From the NCBI RefSeq assembly GCF_016598535.1, contig NZ_CP066779.1, positions 4,772,053 through 4,836,052 on the forward strand: a stretch of DNA of 64,000 bases. Reading direction: 5' to 3'. Shown here piece after piece: positions 33,887 through 42,113 of this stretch. The notes beneath the pieces are model-generated. The model ran no database searches, had not been told where the DNA came from, and was given only the letters and a program-made list of their open reading frames with translations. Position 1 is the stretch's first letter. Every line of letters begins with the position of its first letter. Origin of the DNA: Rhodococcus sp. P-2. GTDB lineage: Bacteria; Actinomycetota; Actinomycetes; Mycobacteriales; Mycobacteriaceae. The position numbers and the translations under genes were made by a program.

Positions 33887-34795
33887 ATGGCTAGCAAGCG
33901 TGACAAGACGAAGTCGCTCGACGAGGTAGTCGGCGAACTCCGCAGCGGAATGACGATCGGCTTGGGCGGCTGGGGATCTCGCCGTAAGCCGATGGCCTTC
34001 GTGCGTGCAATTCTGCGTTCGGACATCAAGGACCTGACCGTGGTCACTTACGGCGGACCGGATCTCGGACTGCTGTGCTCGGCCGGCAAGGTCAAGAAGG
34101 CGTACTACGGCTTCGTGTCCCTGGACTCCGCGCCGTTCTACGATCCGTGGTTTGCCAAGGCGCGCACCGCCGGTGAGATCGAAGTGCGCGAGATGGACGA
34201 AGGAATGGTCAAGTGCGGCCTCGAAGCCGCTGCCGCCCGTCTCCCCTTCCTCCCGATCCGCGCCGGCCTGGGTTCGGACGTCCGCAACTTCTGGGGCGAC
34301 GAACTCAAGACCGTCACCTCCCCGTATCCCGAGGCCGACGGCCGTTCCGAGACCTTGATCGCGATGCCTGCGCTCAACCTCGATGCGTCGTTCGTCCATC
34401 TCAATCTCGGTGACAAGCACGGCAATGCCGCGTACAACGGCGTCGACCCGTACTTCGACGACCTGTACTGCATGGCCGCCGAGAAGCGTTACGTCTCTGT
34501 CGAACGCATCGTCGAGACCGAAGAACTGGTCAAATCCGTTCCACTGCAGAACCTTCTGCTCAACCGCATGATGGTCGACGCCGTCGTCGAGGCACCCAAT
34601 GGTGCACACTTCACGTTGGCCGGCGAAAGCTACGGCCGCGACGAGAAGTTCCAGCGTCACTACGCCGAGTCCGCCAAGACCCCCGAGTCGTGGCAGGCGT
34701 TCGTCGACACGTTCCTCTCCGGCAGCGAAGAGGACTACCAAGCCGCAGTAAAGAAGTTTGCCGATTCATCAAAGGCAGGGGAGCAGGCAAAATGA
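33887..34795 (+). CDS. ipdA: IpdA, alpha subunit of the COCHEA-CoA ring-C hydrolase
   Basis: A 302-aa class I CoA-transferase-fold subunit. With IpdB it opens the last steroid ring (ring C) of the HIP-derived CoA thioester. Features are SGMTIGLGGWGSRRKPMAFV near the N-terminus (oxyanion loop), VVTYGGPDLGLLCSAGKV, and FVHLNLGDKHGNAAYNGVD. The ATG lies 7 bp after the echA20 stop, and the stop overlaps ipdB as ATGA. Coupled translation fits an obligate alpha-beta complex. Confidence 0.92.
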   Translation: MASKRDKTKSLDEVVGELRSGMTIGLGGWGSRRKPMAFVRAILRSDIKDLTVVTYGGPDLGLLCSAGKVKKAYYGFVSLDSAPFYDPWFAKARTAGEIEVREMDEGMVKCGLEAAAARLPFLPIRAGLGSDVRNFWGDELKTVTSPYPEADGRSETLIAMPALNLDASFVHLNLGDKHGNAAYNGVDPYFDDLYCMAAEKRYVSVERIVETEELVKSVPLQNLLLNRMMVDAVVEAPNGAHFTLAGESYGRDEKFQRHYAESAKTPESWQAFVDTFLSGSEEDYQAAVKKFADSSKAGEQAK

Positions 34796-35547
34796 GCGAA
34801 TCCACCGTCACCCGCGCAGAGTACGTCGTTCTCGCATGCGCTGAAATCTTTTCCGGTGCAGGCGAAATCATGGCCAGCCCCATGTCGACGTCGTCCACCA
34901 TCGGCGCTCGCCTGGCTCGGCTCACCACCGAACCCGACCTGCTGATCACCGATGGTGAAGCCCTCATCCTCGAGGACACTCCGGCAGTCGGAACGAAGGG
35001 CCCCGTCGAAGGATGGATGCCCTTCCGCAAGGTGTTCGACGTCGTCGCTTCCGGCCGTCGCCACGTTGTCATGGGTGCCAATCAGCTCGATCGCCACGGC
35101 AACCAGAACCTCTCCGCTTTCGGCCCGCTTCAGCAGCCGACGCGTCAGATGTTCGGTGTGCGCGGCGCCCCGGGTAACACCATCAACCACGCGACGAGCT
35201 ACTTCGTCCCCAAGCACTCCAAGCGAGTGTTCGTCGACAAGGTCGACGTGGTGTGCGGTGTCGGCTACGACCAGATCGACCCCGAGAACCCGGCATACAA
35301 GTACCTGAACATCCCCCGCGTCGTCACCAATCTTGGTGTCTTCGACTTCGGAGGTCCCGGAAACACGTTCCGCGCGTTGAGCCTTCACCCCGGAGTCACG
35401 GCGGAAGAGGTAGCCGAGAACACCTCGTTCGAGGTTGCCGGACTCGCCGAGGCCGGTATCACCCGCGACCCCACCGCCGAAGAACTCCACCTCATCCGTG
35501 AGACCCTCGATCCGCGCAACCTCCGGGACCGTGAGGTCTCGGCATGA
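34792..35547 (+). CDS. ipdB: IpdB, beta subunit of the COCHEA-CoA ring-C hydrolase
   Basis: A 251-aa CoA-transferase-fold beta subunit. It shows CAEIFSGAGEIMASPMSTSSTIGARLA, LITDGEALIL, VVMGANQLDRHGNQNLSA and FVPKHSKRVFVDKVDVVCGVGYD. The pair works as a hydrolase rather than a CoA transferase. The gene overlaps ipdA and ipdC by four bases on either side, so three subunits or enzymes of ring C opening are made from one message. Confidence 0.92.
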   Translation: MSESTVTRAEYVVLACAEIFSGAGEIMASPMSTSSTIGARLARLTTEPDLLITDGEALILEDTPAVGTKGPVEGWMPFRKVFDVVASGRRHVVMGANQLDRHGNQNLSAFGPLQQPTRQMFGVRGAPGNTINHATSYFVPKHSKRVFVDKVDVVCGVGYDQIDPENPAYKYLNIPRVVTNLGVFDFGGPGNTFRALSLHPGVTAEEVAENTSFEVAGLAEAGITRDPTAEELHLIRETLDPRNLRDREVSA

Positions 35548-36605
35548 CCCCCACCCTGAAGACCGCGCTGACCGAACTGGTCGGTGTCGAGTACCCGATC
35601 GTGCAGACGGGTATGGGCTGGGTTTCCGGGCCCGCACTGACGTCAGCGACGGCTAACGCCGGTGGTCTCGGCATCCTGGCTTCGGCCACGATGACGTACG
35701 ACGAGCTCGAGCACGCGATCAAGAAGACGAAGCAGCTCACGGACAAGCCGTTCGGCGTCAACATGCGTGCCGACGCCACCGACGCCCCGCAACGCGCGGA
35801 CCTGCTGATCCGTGAGGGCGTCAAGGTCGCGTCGTTTGCCTTGGCTCCTAAGAAGGAACTGATCGCCAAACTCAAGGACCACGGCATCGTCGTCGTACCT
35901 TCGATCGGTGCCGCGAAGCATGCGGTCAAGGTTGCGTCGTGGGGCGCGGACGCCGTCATCGTCCAGGGCGGCGAAGGTGGTGGTCACACCGGCGGTGTGG
36001 CAACGACATTGCTTCTCCCCTCGGTTCTCGACGCGGTCGATATTCCGGTCATCGCCGGTGGCGGATTCTTCGACGGCCGCGGGCTGGCTGCCGCGTTGGC
36101 GTACGGCGCAGCCGGTGTCGCGATGGGGACGCGTTTCTTGCTCACCAGCGACTCTTCGGTACCCGATTCCGTCAAGCAGGAGTATCTCAAGCGCGGACTG
36201 ACGGATACAACAGTCTCTCGCAAGGTCGACGGCATGCCTCACCGCGTGCTCAATACCGACTTGGTCAACAGCCTCGAAGGTTCCAGTTATGCAACCGGTT
36301 TGATCGCCGCAGCCAAGAACGCCACCAAGTTCAAGGCCATGACAGGCATGAAGTGGTCGACGCTCGCCAAGGACGGTCTGGCGATGAAGCGCTCGGGTGA
36401 CCGCACTCTGATGCAGATCATCATGGCCGCCAACACCCCGATGTTGCTCAAGGCCGGACTGGTCGAGGGCAACACCGAAGCCGGTGTTCTCGCGTCGGGT
36501 CAGGTTGTCGGCATGATCAACGATCTGCCCAGCTGTAAGGAACTGATCGAAAGCATCATGGAAGGTGCTGTGGGGCGTATCGACGCGCTTGCGGCTCTTC
36601 GCTGA
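35544..36605 (+). CDS. ipdC: IpdC, FMN-dependent reductase of steroid ring C degradation
   Basis: A 353-aa nitronate-monooxygenase-fold flavoenzyme. I recall IpdC as the enzyme introducing a ring double bond in the HIP pathway before IpdAB acts. VEYPIVQTGMGWVSGPALTSATANAGGLGILA is the conserved N-terminus, with VIVQGGEGGGHTGGVATTLLLP (FMN and His) and VIAGGGFFDGRGLAAALAYGA (phosphate). It overlaps ipdB as ATGA and is followed by a hairpin terminator. It is paralogous to the flavin oxidoreductase at 16350. Confidence 0.88.
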   Translation: MTPTLKTALTELVGVEYPIVQTGMGWVSGPALTSATANAGGLGILASATMTYDELEHAIKKTKQLTDKPFGVNMRADATDAPQRADLLIREGVKVASFALAPKKELIAKLKDHGIVVVPSIGAAKHAVKVASWGADAVIVQGGEGGGHTGGVATTLLLPSVLDAVDIPVIAGGGFFDGRGLAAALAYGAAGVAMGTRFLLTSDSSVPDSVKQEYLKRGLTDTTVSRKVDGMPHRVLNTDLVNSLEGSSYATGLIAAAKNATKFKAMTGMKWSTLAKDGLAMKRSGDRTLMQIIMAANTPMLLKAGLVEGNTEAGVLASGQVVGMINDLPSCKELIESIMEGAVGRIDALAALR

Positions 36606-36618
36606 CCCAGATTTGTCC

Positions 36619-36668
36619 GAGTGCGTCTCCCCCACTGCGCTTTACGCGTAGTCGAAGGAGGCGCACTC
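36619..36668. terminator. Hairpin between ipdC and the IclR gene
   Basis: GAGTGCGTCTCC and GGAGGCGCACTC form a 12-bp stem with one wobble pair and a long loop, between convergent genes. Confidence 0.55.
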
Positions 36669-36684
36669 TGTGCGTTGCGGGGCA

Positions 36685-37401
36685 CTACCCGGTCTGCCGG
36701 TGACGACGGTCCGGCACCTCGAAATACTGGGAGATTGCCACGGCGGCCATCTGCACGGGTGCAACGTGCCGATCGTCGATCTTGCCTCGAACCAGCGGGC
36801 CACTGATCGACAGACCGACTTCGGTCCCTCCCAGTGCACCGACCCGCACTCCGATACAGCCGAGTCCCGAAGTACACGTGCCGAATACGACGCCGCGCTG
36901 ACGGTGGGCAATTCCAGAAGGCTGCGCGAGCGGCGAACGGCGACCCGCCGCCAAGAGCGCTTTGCCTATGGCCGAGGACCGTGCAGGAATTCGAGTGCCG
37001 ACGCCTGTCTGGAGTTCGGGTATCGCCCGGCTGCCGATCTTCTGGACGTAGCGCACGTTGCTTCCCTCGAGGACTCCGAGATGGACAGCCTGATCCGTGA
37101 CGAGGTGCAGGTTGTACAACAACGGCACCACCACTCTCTCGAACTTGTTTCGATACAACGAAATTGCCCCGAGGTCACCGAGCTTGTCTCCAACTTCGTA
37201 CTCGAGCCCTTCTCGTCGAAGCCAGTCCATTCTCACAAGCTTCAGAAGCATCCTGTGCACGGACGACCGCGGAATTCCGGTTCGACGAGCCACCTCCCCC
37301 AGCGTCAGTCGAGGTGTGTCACGAAAGCAATCCATCACCATCGCCAGTCTGTCGAGAGTTGACATGGGTATGGGCTCTTCGGTGATCGGTCCGACCAACA
37401 T
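36685..37401 (-). CDS. IclR-family transcriptional regulator
   Basis: A 238-aa regulator. The N-terminal winged helix is STLDRLAMVMDCF, then LGEVARRTGIPRSSVHRMLLKLVRMDWLRREGLEYEVG. The effector domain includes VTDQAVHLGVLEG, RYVQKIGSRAIPELQTGVGTRIPARSSAIGKALLA and GCIGVRVGALGGTEVGLSISGP. The ORF opens at 37575, but the ATG at 37401 has GGAG upstream and a normal family length. It is divergent from kshA and convergent with ipdC, so kshA is the likely target. The effector may be a steroid or CoA intermediate, which is not known. The intergenic 37402-37641 holds the two promoters and no gene. Confidence 0.82.
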   Translation of the reverse strand: MLVGPITEEPIPMSTLDRLAMVMDCFRDTPRLTLGEVARRTGIPRSSVHRMLLKLVRMDWLRREGLEYEVGDKLGDLGAISLYRNKFERVVVPLLYNLHLVTDQAVHLGVLEGSNVRYVQKIGSRAIPELQTGVGTRIPARSSAIGKALLAAGRRSPLAQPSGIAHRQRGVVFGTCTSGLGCIGVRVGALGGTEVGLSISGPLVRGKIDDRHVAPVQMAAVAISQYFEVPDRRHRQTG

Positions 37402-37641
37402 GGATGTCTCCGTTCCGGTGATCCGTCCGTCGAGCGGGCACCGCTGGGCGATGTGTTCGCTGCCGACTGCCAATCTCGGCTCAGTCGGCGCGCTCCGCCA
37501 GGGCATTTCCCACCGTGCGGGAGACGAACCCGCCTGGTCACTGCCACCTGCACCTATACCGATCACCGGTTGCACCCGTTGAACCTGAGCTCACTCCTCG
37601 CCACAGTGGCACGGACAGACCCCTGAACAGAGGACGGCGTT

Positions 37642-38796
37642 ATGACCACAATGGACCTGGGCGAAGTCGACGAATTCCGCGTCATCGACGAAGGCGTTAC
37701 CCCTGAGCGGTTTGCCCGCGGCTGGCACTGCCTCGGGCTCGCGAACGATTTTCACGACGGAAATCCACATCCGATCGAGGCCTTCGGCACCAAACTTGTC
37801 GTATTCGCCGACAGCCAGGGCGAGGTGAAGGTCCTCGACGCGTACTGCCGACACATGGGTGGAGACCTCAGTCAGGGCACGATCAAGGGAGATTCGATCG
37901 CGTGCCCATTTCACGACTGGCGCTGGGGAGGCAACGGAAAGTGCACGGCGATTCCCTATGCCCGCCGGGTTCCTCCGCTTGCCAAAACCCGCGCCTGGAC
38001 CACGCTCGAACAGGATGACCTGCTCTTCGTCTGGCACGACCCCGAAGGCAATCCGCCTCCTGCCGAGGTCGCCATTCCGATCATCAAGTCTGCGGAGCAC
38101 GAGTGGACCGATTGGGTGTGGAAGTCGATCGTCATCGATACCAACTGCCGAGAAATCGTCGACAACGTCGTCGACATGGCGCATTTCTTCTACGTGCACT
38201 TCTCGTTCCCCACCTATTTCAAGAACGTCTTCGAAGGTCACGTCGCGATCCAGGAGCAAAGTGGCATCAACCGCGACGACATCGTGACCTGGACCGACCC
38301 CGACGTGCCGAAGTTGGTCTCGAACCTCTCGGTGGCCGCCTATCACGGGCCGTCCTTCATGGTCGACGATCTGGTGTACCAGTACGAAACGTTCAAGGTG
38401 GATTCGGTTTTGATCAACTGCCACTACCCGATCAGCCCGAACAAGTTCGTCCTGATGTACGGCATCACCGTCAAGAAGACCGACGAACTTCCCGCCGGAA
38501 TAGCGGACCAAACCGTTGATGCGATGATCGGTTACATCGGCGTCGGGTTCGAGCAGGACATCGAGATCTGGAAGAACAAGACTCGCATCGACAACCCGCT
38601 GCTCTGCACCGAGGACGGTCCGGTCTATCAACTGCGACGCTGGTACGAACAGTTCTACGTCGACGTCGCCGACGTCACGCCCGAGATGGTCGATCGCTTC
38701 GAATTCGAAATGGACACAAGCAAACCCATCGAGGTGTGGAAGCAGGAGGTCGCGGACAACATCGCTCGCAAAGCCGCTGCAGGGGTGGACCGATGA
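37642..38796 (+). CDS. kshA: 3-Ketosteroid 9-alpha-hydroxylase oxygenase KshA (Rieske)
   Basis: A 384-aa oxygenase that hydroxylates C9 of 4-androstene-3,17-dione-type steroids and their CoA thioesters, opening ring B together with KstD. The Rieske [2Fe-2S] ligands are in AYCRHMGGDLS (Cys, His) and ACPFHDWRWGG (Cys, His). The mononuclear iron site is in DNVVDMAHFFYVHFSFPTYF, and a C-terminal Asp lies nearby. The N-terminus VTPERFARGWHCLGLANDF is typical of KshA. The reductase KshB is not in the window. Its stop overlaps a small CxxC gene (ATGA). Confidence 0.95.
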   Translation: MTTMDLGEVDEFRVIDEGVTPERFARGWHCLGLANDFHDGNPHPIEAFGTKLVVFADSQGEVKVLDAYCRHMGGDLSQGTIKGDSIACPFHDWRWGGNGKCTAIPYARRVPPLAKTRAWTTLEQDDLLFVWHDPEGNPPPAEVAIPIIKSAEHEWTDWVWKSIVIDTNCREIVDNVVDMAHFFYVHFSFPTYFKNVFEGHVAIQEQSGINRDDIVTWTDPDVPKLVSNLSVAAYHGPSFMVDDLVYQYETFKVDSVLINCHYPISPNKFVLMYGITVKKTDELPAGIADQTVDAMIGYIGVGFEQDIEIWKNKTRIDNPLLCTEDGPVYQLRRWYEQFYVDVADVTPEMVDRFEFEMDTSKPIEVWKQEVADNIARKAAAGVDR

Positions 38797-39017
38797 CCAT
38801 GGAACCGCTGGACTGTGAGCGGTGCGGAGCATACGTCCTCGTCGAGAAGAACAGTTGGCACCACACGTCGACTCAGTGGCGATCAGATTCTCGCACCACA
38901 TGTTTGGAGTACCGCGAACACGTCGCACCGACGAGCATTCGATCCGGAAGCTGCTCCGAGTTGAGAAAATCCATCAACAGAGCCGCAGTCGACGGGCGCA
39001 TAACCGTACCCGAATGA
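38793..39017 (+). CDS. Small CxxC protein coupled to kshA, function unknown
   Basis: A 74-aa protein starting TMEPLDCERCGAYVLVEKNSWHHTS after the initiator Met. It has one Cys-x-x-Cys pair, then WHH and single Cys residues near the middle and C-terminus (TTCLEY, SGSCSEL). The start overlaps the kshA stop by four bases, so it is very probably expressed with the Rieske oxygenase. A zinc-ribbon-like or metal-delivery helper is possible. I do not recognise the family. The TAA/TGA stop comes 26 bp before the convergent glycosylase gene's stop. Confidence 0.55.
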   Translation: MTMEPLDCERCGAYVLVEKNSWHHTSTQWRSDSRTTCLEYREHVAPTSIRSGSCSELRKSINRAAVDGRITVPE

Positions 39018-39042
39018 CACTCGCCCTCGCGGCCACGACGGC

Positions 39043-40248
39043 TCACGCAAGGGCGGCGGACAGATCCCTAGACAGCGTGCCCTTGTTCTCCACCTCGATG
39101 GTCTCGCAGCCCTGCCAATGCGCAGTTCTGCGTAGGAGTTCCGCCAACCGGGGAGCAGTGTCGGCGTCCGCGGTGGGTTCGGCCCACGCCGCGCGCACCA
39201 GCAGCCGACGGTTCTGACGGTCGTTCTTCAGATCGACTCGGGCACAGATCTTGTCGTCGATCAGGACCGGGAGCACGTAGTACCCGTGAACTCGCTTGTG
39301 GGCTGGAGTGTAGATCTCGATCCGGTAGTGAAAGTCGAAGAGCCGCAACGCTCGATCGCGTGCCCACACTACCGGATCGAAGGGGGACAACAACGCTTCC
39401 GCACGGATGGACCTGGGACGCTTCGCTTGTGGATCGATCCACACTTCTCTTGCTTTACCTCGACGCTCCCAGCCGTCGACGGATACCCGGCGCACACTGC
39501 CGGCCTCTTCGAGTTCCTGCAACGCGGTTCGTGCTTCTGCGCTGGGCAGACGAAAGTAGTCGGCGATGTCGTCGAGTGTGCCCAGACCATGTGCCCTCAC
39601 TCCCCGCAGCACCAGCTCGCGTATCGCCTCCGACCGCTCGACCCGTGCGTCGAGTATCTCGGGTTCAAGCATCTGCTCGGCCAGGCCGTAACGACGCTCG
39701 AAACCGGCGCGCCCCGCCGAGACCACCTCGCCCCAACGGAACAGCGTCTCGAGCCCGACCTTCACATCGGACCACCCCCACCACGGACCGCGTCGTGTGT
39801 TCGCTTCGTGTTCGATCTCGCTCGCCGCCATCGGACCGTTGTCGCGCAACTCCTGCCGCAACCAATCGAGGAAGACACTCCGATCGGAAGCCCACCCGTC
39901 CTTGTCACCGAGTGCTTTGGCGCGAAACTGATCCATCCGCCAGCGGAACAACGGCCACATGTCCACCGGCAAGAACGTTGCCTCGTGGCCCCAGTATTCG
40001 AGGTAACCCGAGCCGGGGGCGAAGGCGAGCTGATCGAGTCTGGATTTGTCGTACGCCCCCAACCGAGCGTAAACCGGCAGGTAGTGACTGCGCTCGAAGA
40101 CATTGACCGAGTCGATCTGCAGCACCTGCAACCGGTCCATCACGCCGACCAGATTGCGACGCGTGACCGTCGTGGGATGCGATTTGCCGAATCCCTGAGC
40201 GGCAAGCGCTATGCGACGGGCAGCTGCCAGTGACACGACTTCGCTCAT
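39043..40248 (-). CDS. YcaQ/AlkZ-family winged-helix DNA glycosylase (HTH_42)
   Basis: A 401-aa HTH_42 protein. The catalytic Gln-x-Asp motif occurs in VLQIDSVNVFERSHYLPVYARLG, which marks the YcaQ branch (interstrand cross-link glycosylase) rather than AlkZ, whose motif is Gln-x-Gln. Also visible are YWGHEATFLPVDMWPLFRWR, SEAIRELVLRGVRAHGLGT (winged helix) and DKICARVDLKNDRQNRRLLV (C-terminal beta-barrel). The ATG at 40248 removes an implausible 7-residue extension. It lies alone between kshA and the mce regulator, so repair of bulky alkylated DNA bases is the likely role. Confidence 0.82.
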   Translation of the reverse strand: MSEVVSLAAARRIALAAQGFGKSHPTTVTRRNLVGVMDRLQVLQIDSVNVFERSHYLPVYARLGAYDKSRLDQLAFAPGSGYLEYWGHEATFLPVDMWPLFRWRMDQFRAKALGDKDGWASDRSVFLDWLRQELRDNGPMAASEIEHEANTRRGPWWGWSDVKVGLETLFRWGEVVSAGRAGFERRYGLAEQMLEPEILDARVERSEAIRELVLRGVRAHGLGTLDDIADYFRLPSAEARTALQELEEAGSVRRVSVDGWERRGKAREVWIDPQAKRPRSIRAEALLSPFDPVVWARDRALRLFDFHYRIEIYTPAHKRVHGYYVLPVLIDDKICARVDLKNDRQNRRLLVRAAWAEPTADADTAPRLAELLRRTAHWQGCETIEVENKGTLSRDLSAALA

Positions 40249-40282
40249 AGTGGGCCAGACTACGCACACCCACCGACACGTT

Positions 40283-41572
40283 TCAGGAGGCCGATGTTCC
40301 GCGGCGCGTGGACACGGTCGAGGCGGCCTGACGGCCGAACAGTACTGCCGACATGAACATCTGCAACCTGGCCGCGTTCTCCGCGGCAGCGTCGAATTTC
40401 ATCATGCGGCCGACGTCCGGAACCAGGTTGAGCGCAGCATGAACCACGAACTTCGCCTCTACCGCCGACAGTTCAGGCCGGATTTCGCGGAGTACCCGCG
40501 CCCATTCGACCACGTAAAGCTTCTGGCGGTTCTTCAGATCGCTTCGATGACTCGGCAGAAGATTGTTCATCTCGGAGAAGTAGACCGACATCAATTCGTG
40601 CTGTGCGAACGACAATTCCACGTACATCGCCGACAACGACCGGAGCGCTTCTTCGTGCGAGTCAGCGGAATCGAACACCGCTGCAGTAGCCAAGTCCAAA
40701 CGATCAGCGGCTCGATAGAATACGGCACCGAGAAGCTCGGCCTTGCTGGGAAAGTAGCGGTACATACCGGAGGCGTTCAAGCCGGCGGCCGCAGCGATCT
40801 CTTCGATGCTGACGTCGTGATACCCGCGAGAGTCGAAGAGTCGCACGGCTTCCTGCAGCAGACGTTCCCGTTTGTTCGTTGTCACCGTTCTGGGCAACGA
40901 GGACTGCTCCAGACGGCTCGCGGTGGTTGCGCCCTCGCCGTGATCTATCGCCAGACACGCCTCGAGCAGAACCTGCTCCATCACCCGCTGGGGCAGCAAC
41001 AGATTATGGACGGTGATGCTGCCGATCACGCTGAACATCGCTGCCACGACGAGGGTCTCTTCACGCGCCGTCATTGCCGGATCGGAGCGCGAAAGATGCC
41101 GGGCTACCCGGCGATTGACCGCGCTGGCTTGCGCTCGAACGGATTTCCGATCGTCGGCTTCGAGAAACCGGCTCTCCCACCGATAGATTCCGGCCGTACG
41201 CCGATTGCGAATTGTCGTTCTTATCACTGCAATCAGATCTTCGCGCAACCGCTGCGCGTCGGTCGCTGCAGGCGCAACCGAGACGACGTCCAGGGCACTG
41301 GCGAGCGCTTCGGTCAACTCCAACGCCGCGTGGCGGAACATCGCGTACTTGTTCGGAAAGTGCCGATAGAGCGCCGAACCCGAAATACCCACAGCCGACG
41401 CGATGTCATCGACACTGACAGCTGGATATCCGCGCTCACTGAACGCGATTGCCGCCGCTGCCGAGATCTGCGCCTTGCGATCCTTCGGGCGCCTCTTGAC
41501 GGAATCGGACCTCGCCTGCCGAACAATCCCGCTCGACGACTGCGCGTCGACGAACTGCTCGCTCGGGCTCAC
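40283..41572 (-). CDS. Tandem-TetR transcriptional regulator, Mce3R-like
   Basis: A 429-aa protein with two complete TetR modules. The first HTH is ISAAAAIAFSERGYPAVSVDDIASAVGISGSALYRHF. The second is LLQEAVRLFDSRGYHDVSIEEIAAAAGLNASGMYRYF, each followed by its own ligand-binding helices. Double TetR proteins are rare. Mce3R of M. tuberculosis is the known case, and it represses the mce3 operon divergently. The same divergent layout is seen here with yrbEA at 42114. The start at 41572 (GTG, GGAGAG upstream) is chosen over the long open frame. It is probably a monomeric double-headed repressor of the mce operon. Confidence 0.78.
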   Translation of the reverse strand: MSPSEQFVDAQSSSGIVRQARSDSVKRRPKDRKAQISAAAAIAFSERGYPAVSVDDIASAVGISGSALYRHFPNKYAMFRHAALELTEALASALDVVSVAPAATDAQRLREDLIAVIRTTIRNRRTAGIYRWESRFLEADDRKSVRAQASAVNRRVARHLSRSDPAMTAREETLVVAAMFSVIGSITVHNLLLPQRVMEQVLLEACLAIDHGEGATTASRLEQSSLPRTVTTNKRERLLQEAVRLFDSRGYHDVSIEEIAAAAGLNASGMYRYFPSKAELLGAVFYRAADRLDLATAAVFDSADSHEEALRSLSAMYVELSFAQHELMSVYFSEMNNLLPSHRSDLKNRQKLYVVEWARVLREIRPELSAVEAKFVVHAALNLVPDVGRMMKFDAAAENAARLQMFMSAVLFGRQAASTVSTRRGTSAS

Positions 41573-41772
41573 CGTGTACCCCACTCTCCAGCCTTCACGC
41601 TCGAAGTACCTCGATCCGCCTGTCCACCAGACGAGAATCAGCATAAGCATGATTCCGCGGATGCACACACATTTTTCAGCACATTGCGTTTCTGCCGCCA
41701 GATAACAGCTGGTGAAACGCCGTTCGATCACGACATACAACTTCGCCCTGACGCCAGCCGACGAGCCCCTCA

Positions 41773-41988
41773 CCGAGAATTTCGGTTAACAAAACGTTGC
41801 CCGAAGCCGCCGACAATGGGTAGGGTCACCGCTCGAAGCTCAGTCCCCACGGCCGCGAAGCAATCCGACTGACAGATTCGGAATATTCGTAAACATACAC
41901 GGGGCGGCGGCATGAACGGCCCCGATACTTCCACGTCAAAAGCGGAAATTCGATCAACACTGCAGACAAGTCGACGAGAATTTCGGTT
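41773..41988. promoter_or_regulatory. Region with two copies of a candidate Mce3R-type operator
   Basis: ACCGAGAATTTCGGT at 41773-41787 is an inverted repeat (ACCGA-N5-TCGGT). The 14-mer CGAGAATTTCGGTT recurs exactly at 41975-41988, followed in both cases by (A/C)ACA(A/T)AA. Both lie between the tandem-TetR gene and yrbEA. The whole gap 41573-42113 holds these copies, the CRP site at 42018 and small palindromes (AGTTCGAACT near 42067), and no gene. Confidence 0.5.
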
Positions 41989-42017
41989 CACATAATGCTT
42001 GCTTGGACACATATATG

Positions 42018-42033
42018 TGTGAGATGCTTCACA
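42018..42033. promoter_or_regulatory. CRP/GlxR-type site upstream of the mce operon
   Basis: TGTGAGATGCTTCACA matches TGTGA-N6-TCACA exactly. It is 81 bp before the yrbEA ATG. It overlaps the 14-bp palindrome ACACATATATGTGT at 42007-42020. Confidence 0.72.
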
Positions 42034-42113
42034 GGCAGTTCGCTCGACCGCCAGCGCTCGAACAGTTCGAACTCCGTGCCGAACACTGTTGATCTGCAAA
42101 GGAATTCAATTAG

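Noticed and set aside
37402-37641. KstR operator before kshA
   Set aside because: No AAC-N2-GTT core with flanking T and A was found in this gap.
42007-42020. 14-bp palindrome ACACATATATGTGT as a separate operator
   Set aside because: It partly overlaps the perfect CRP/GlxR site, so it is described with that site rather than as an independent element.
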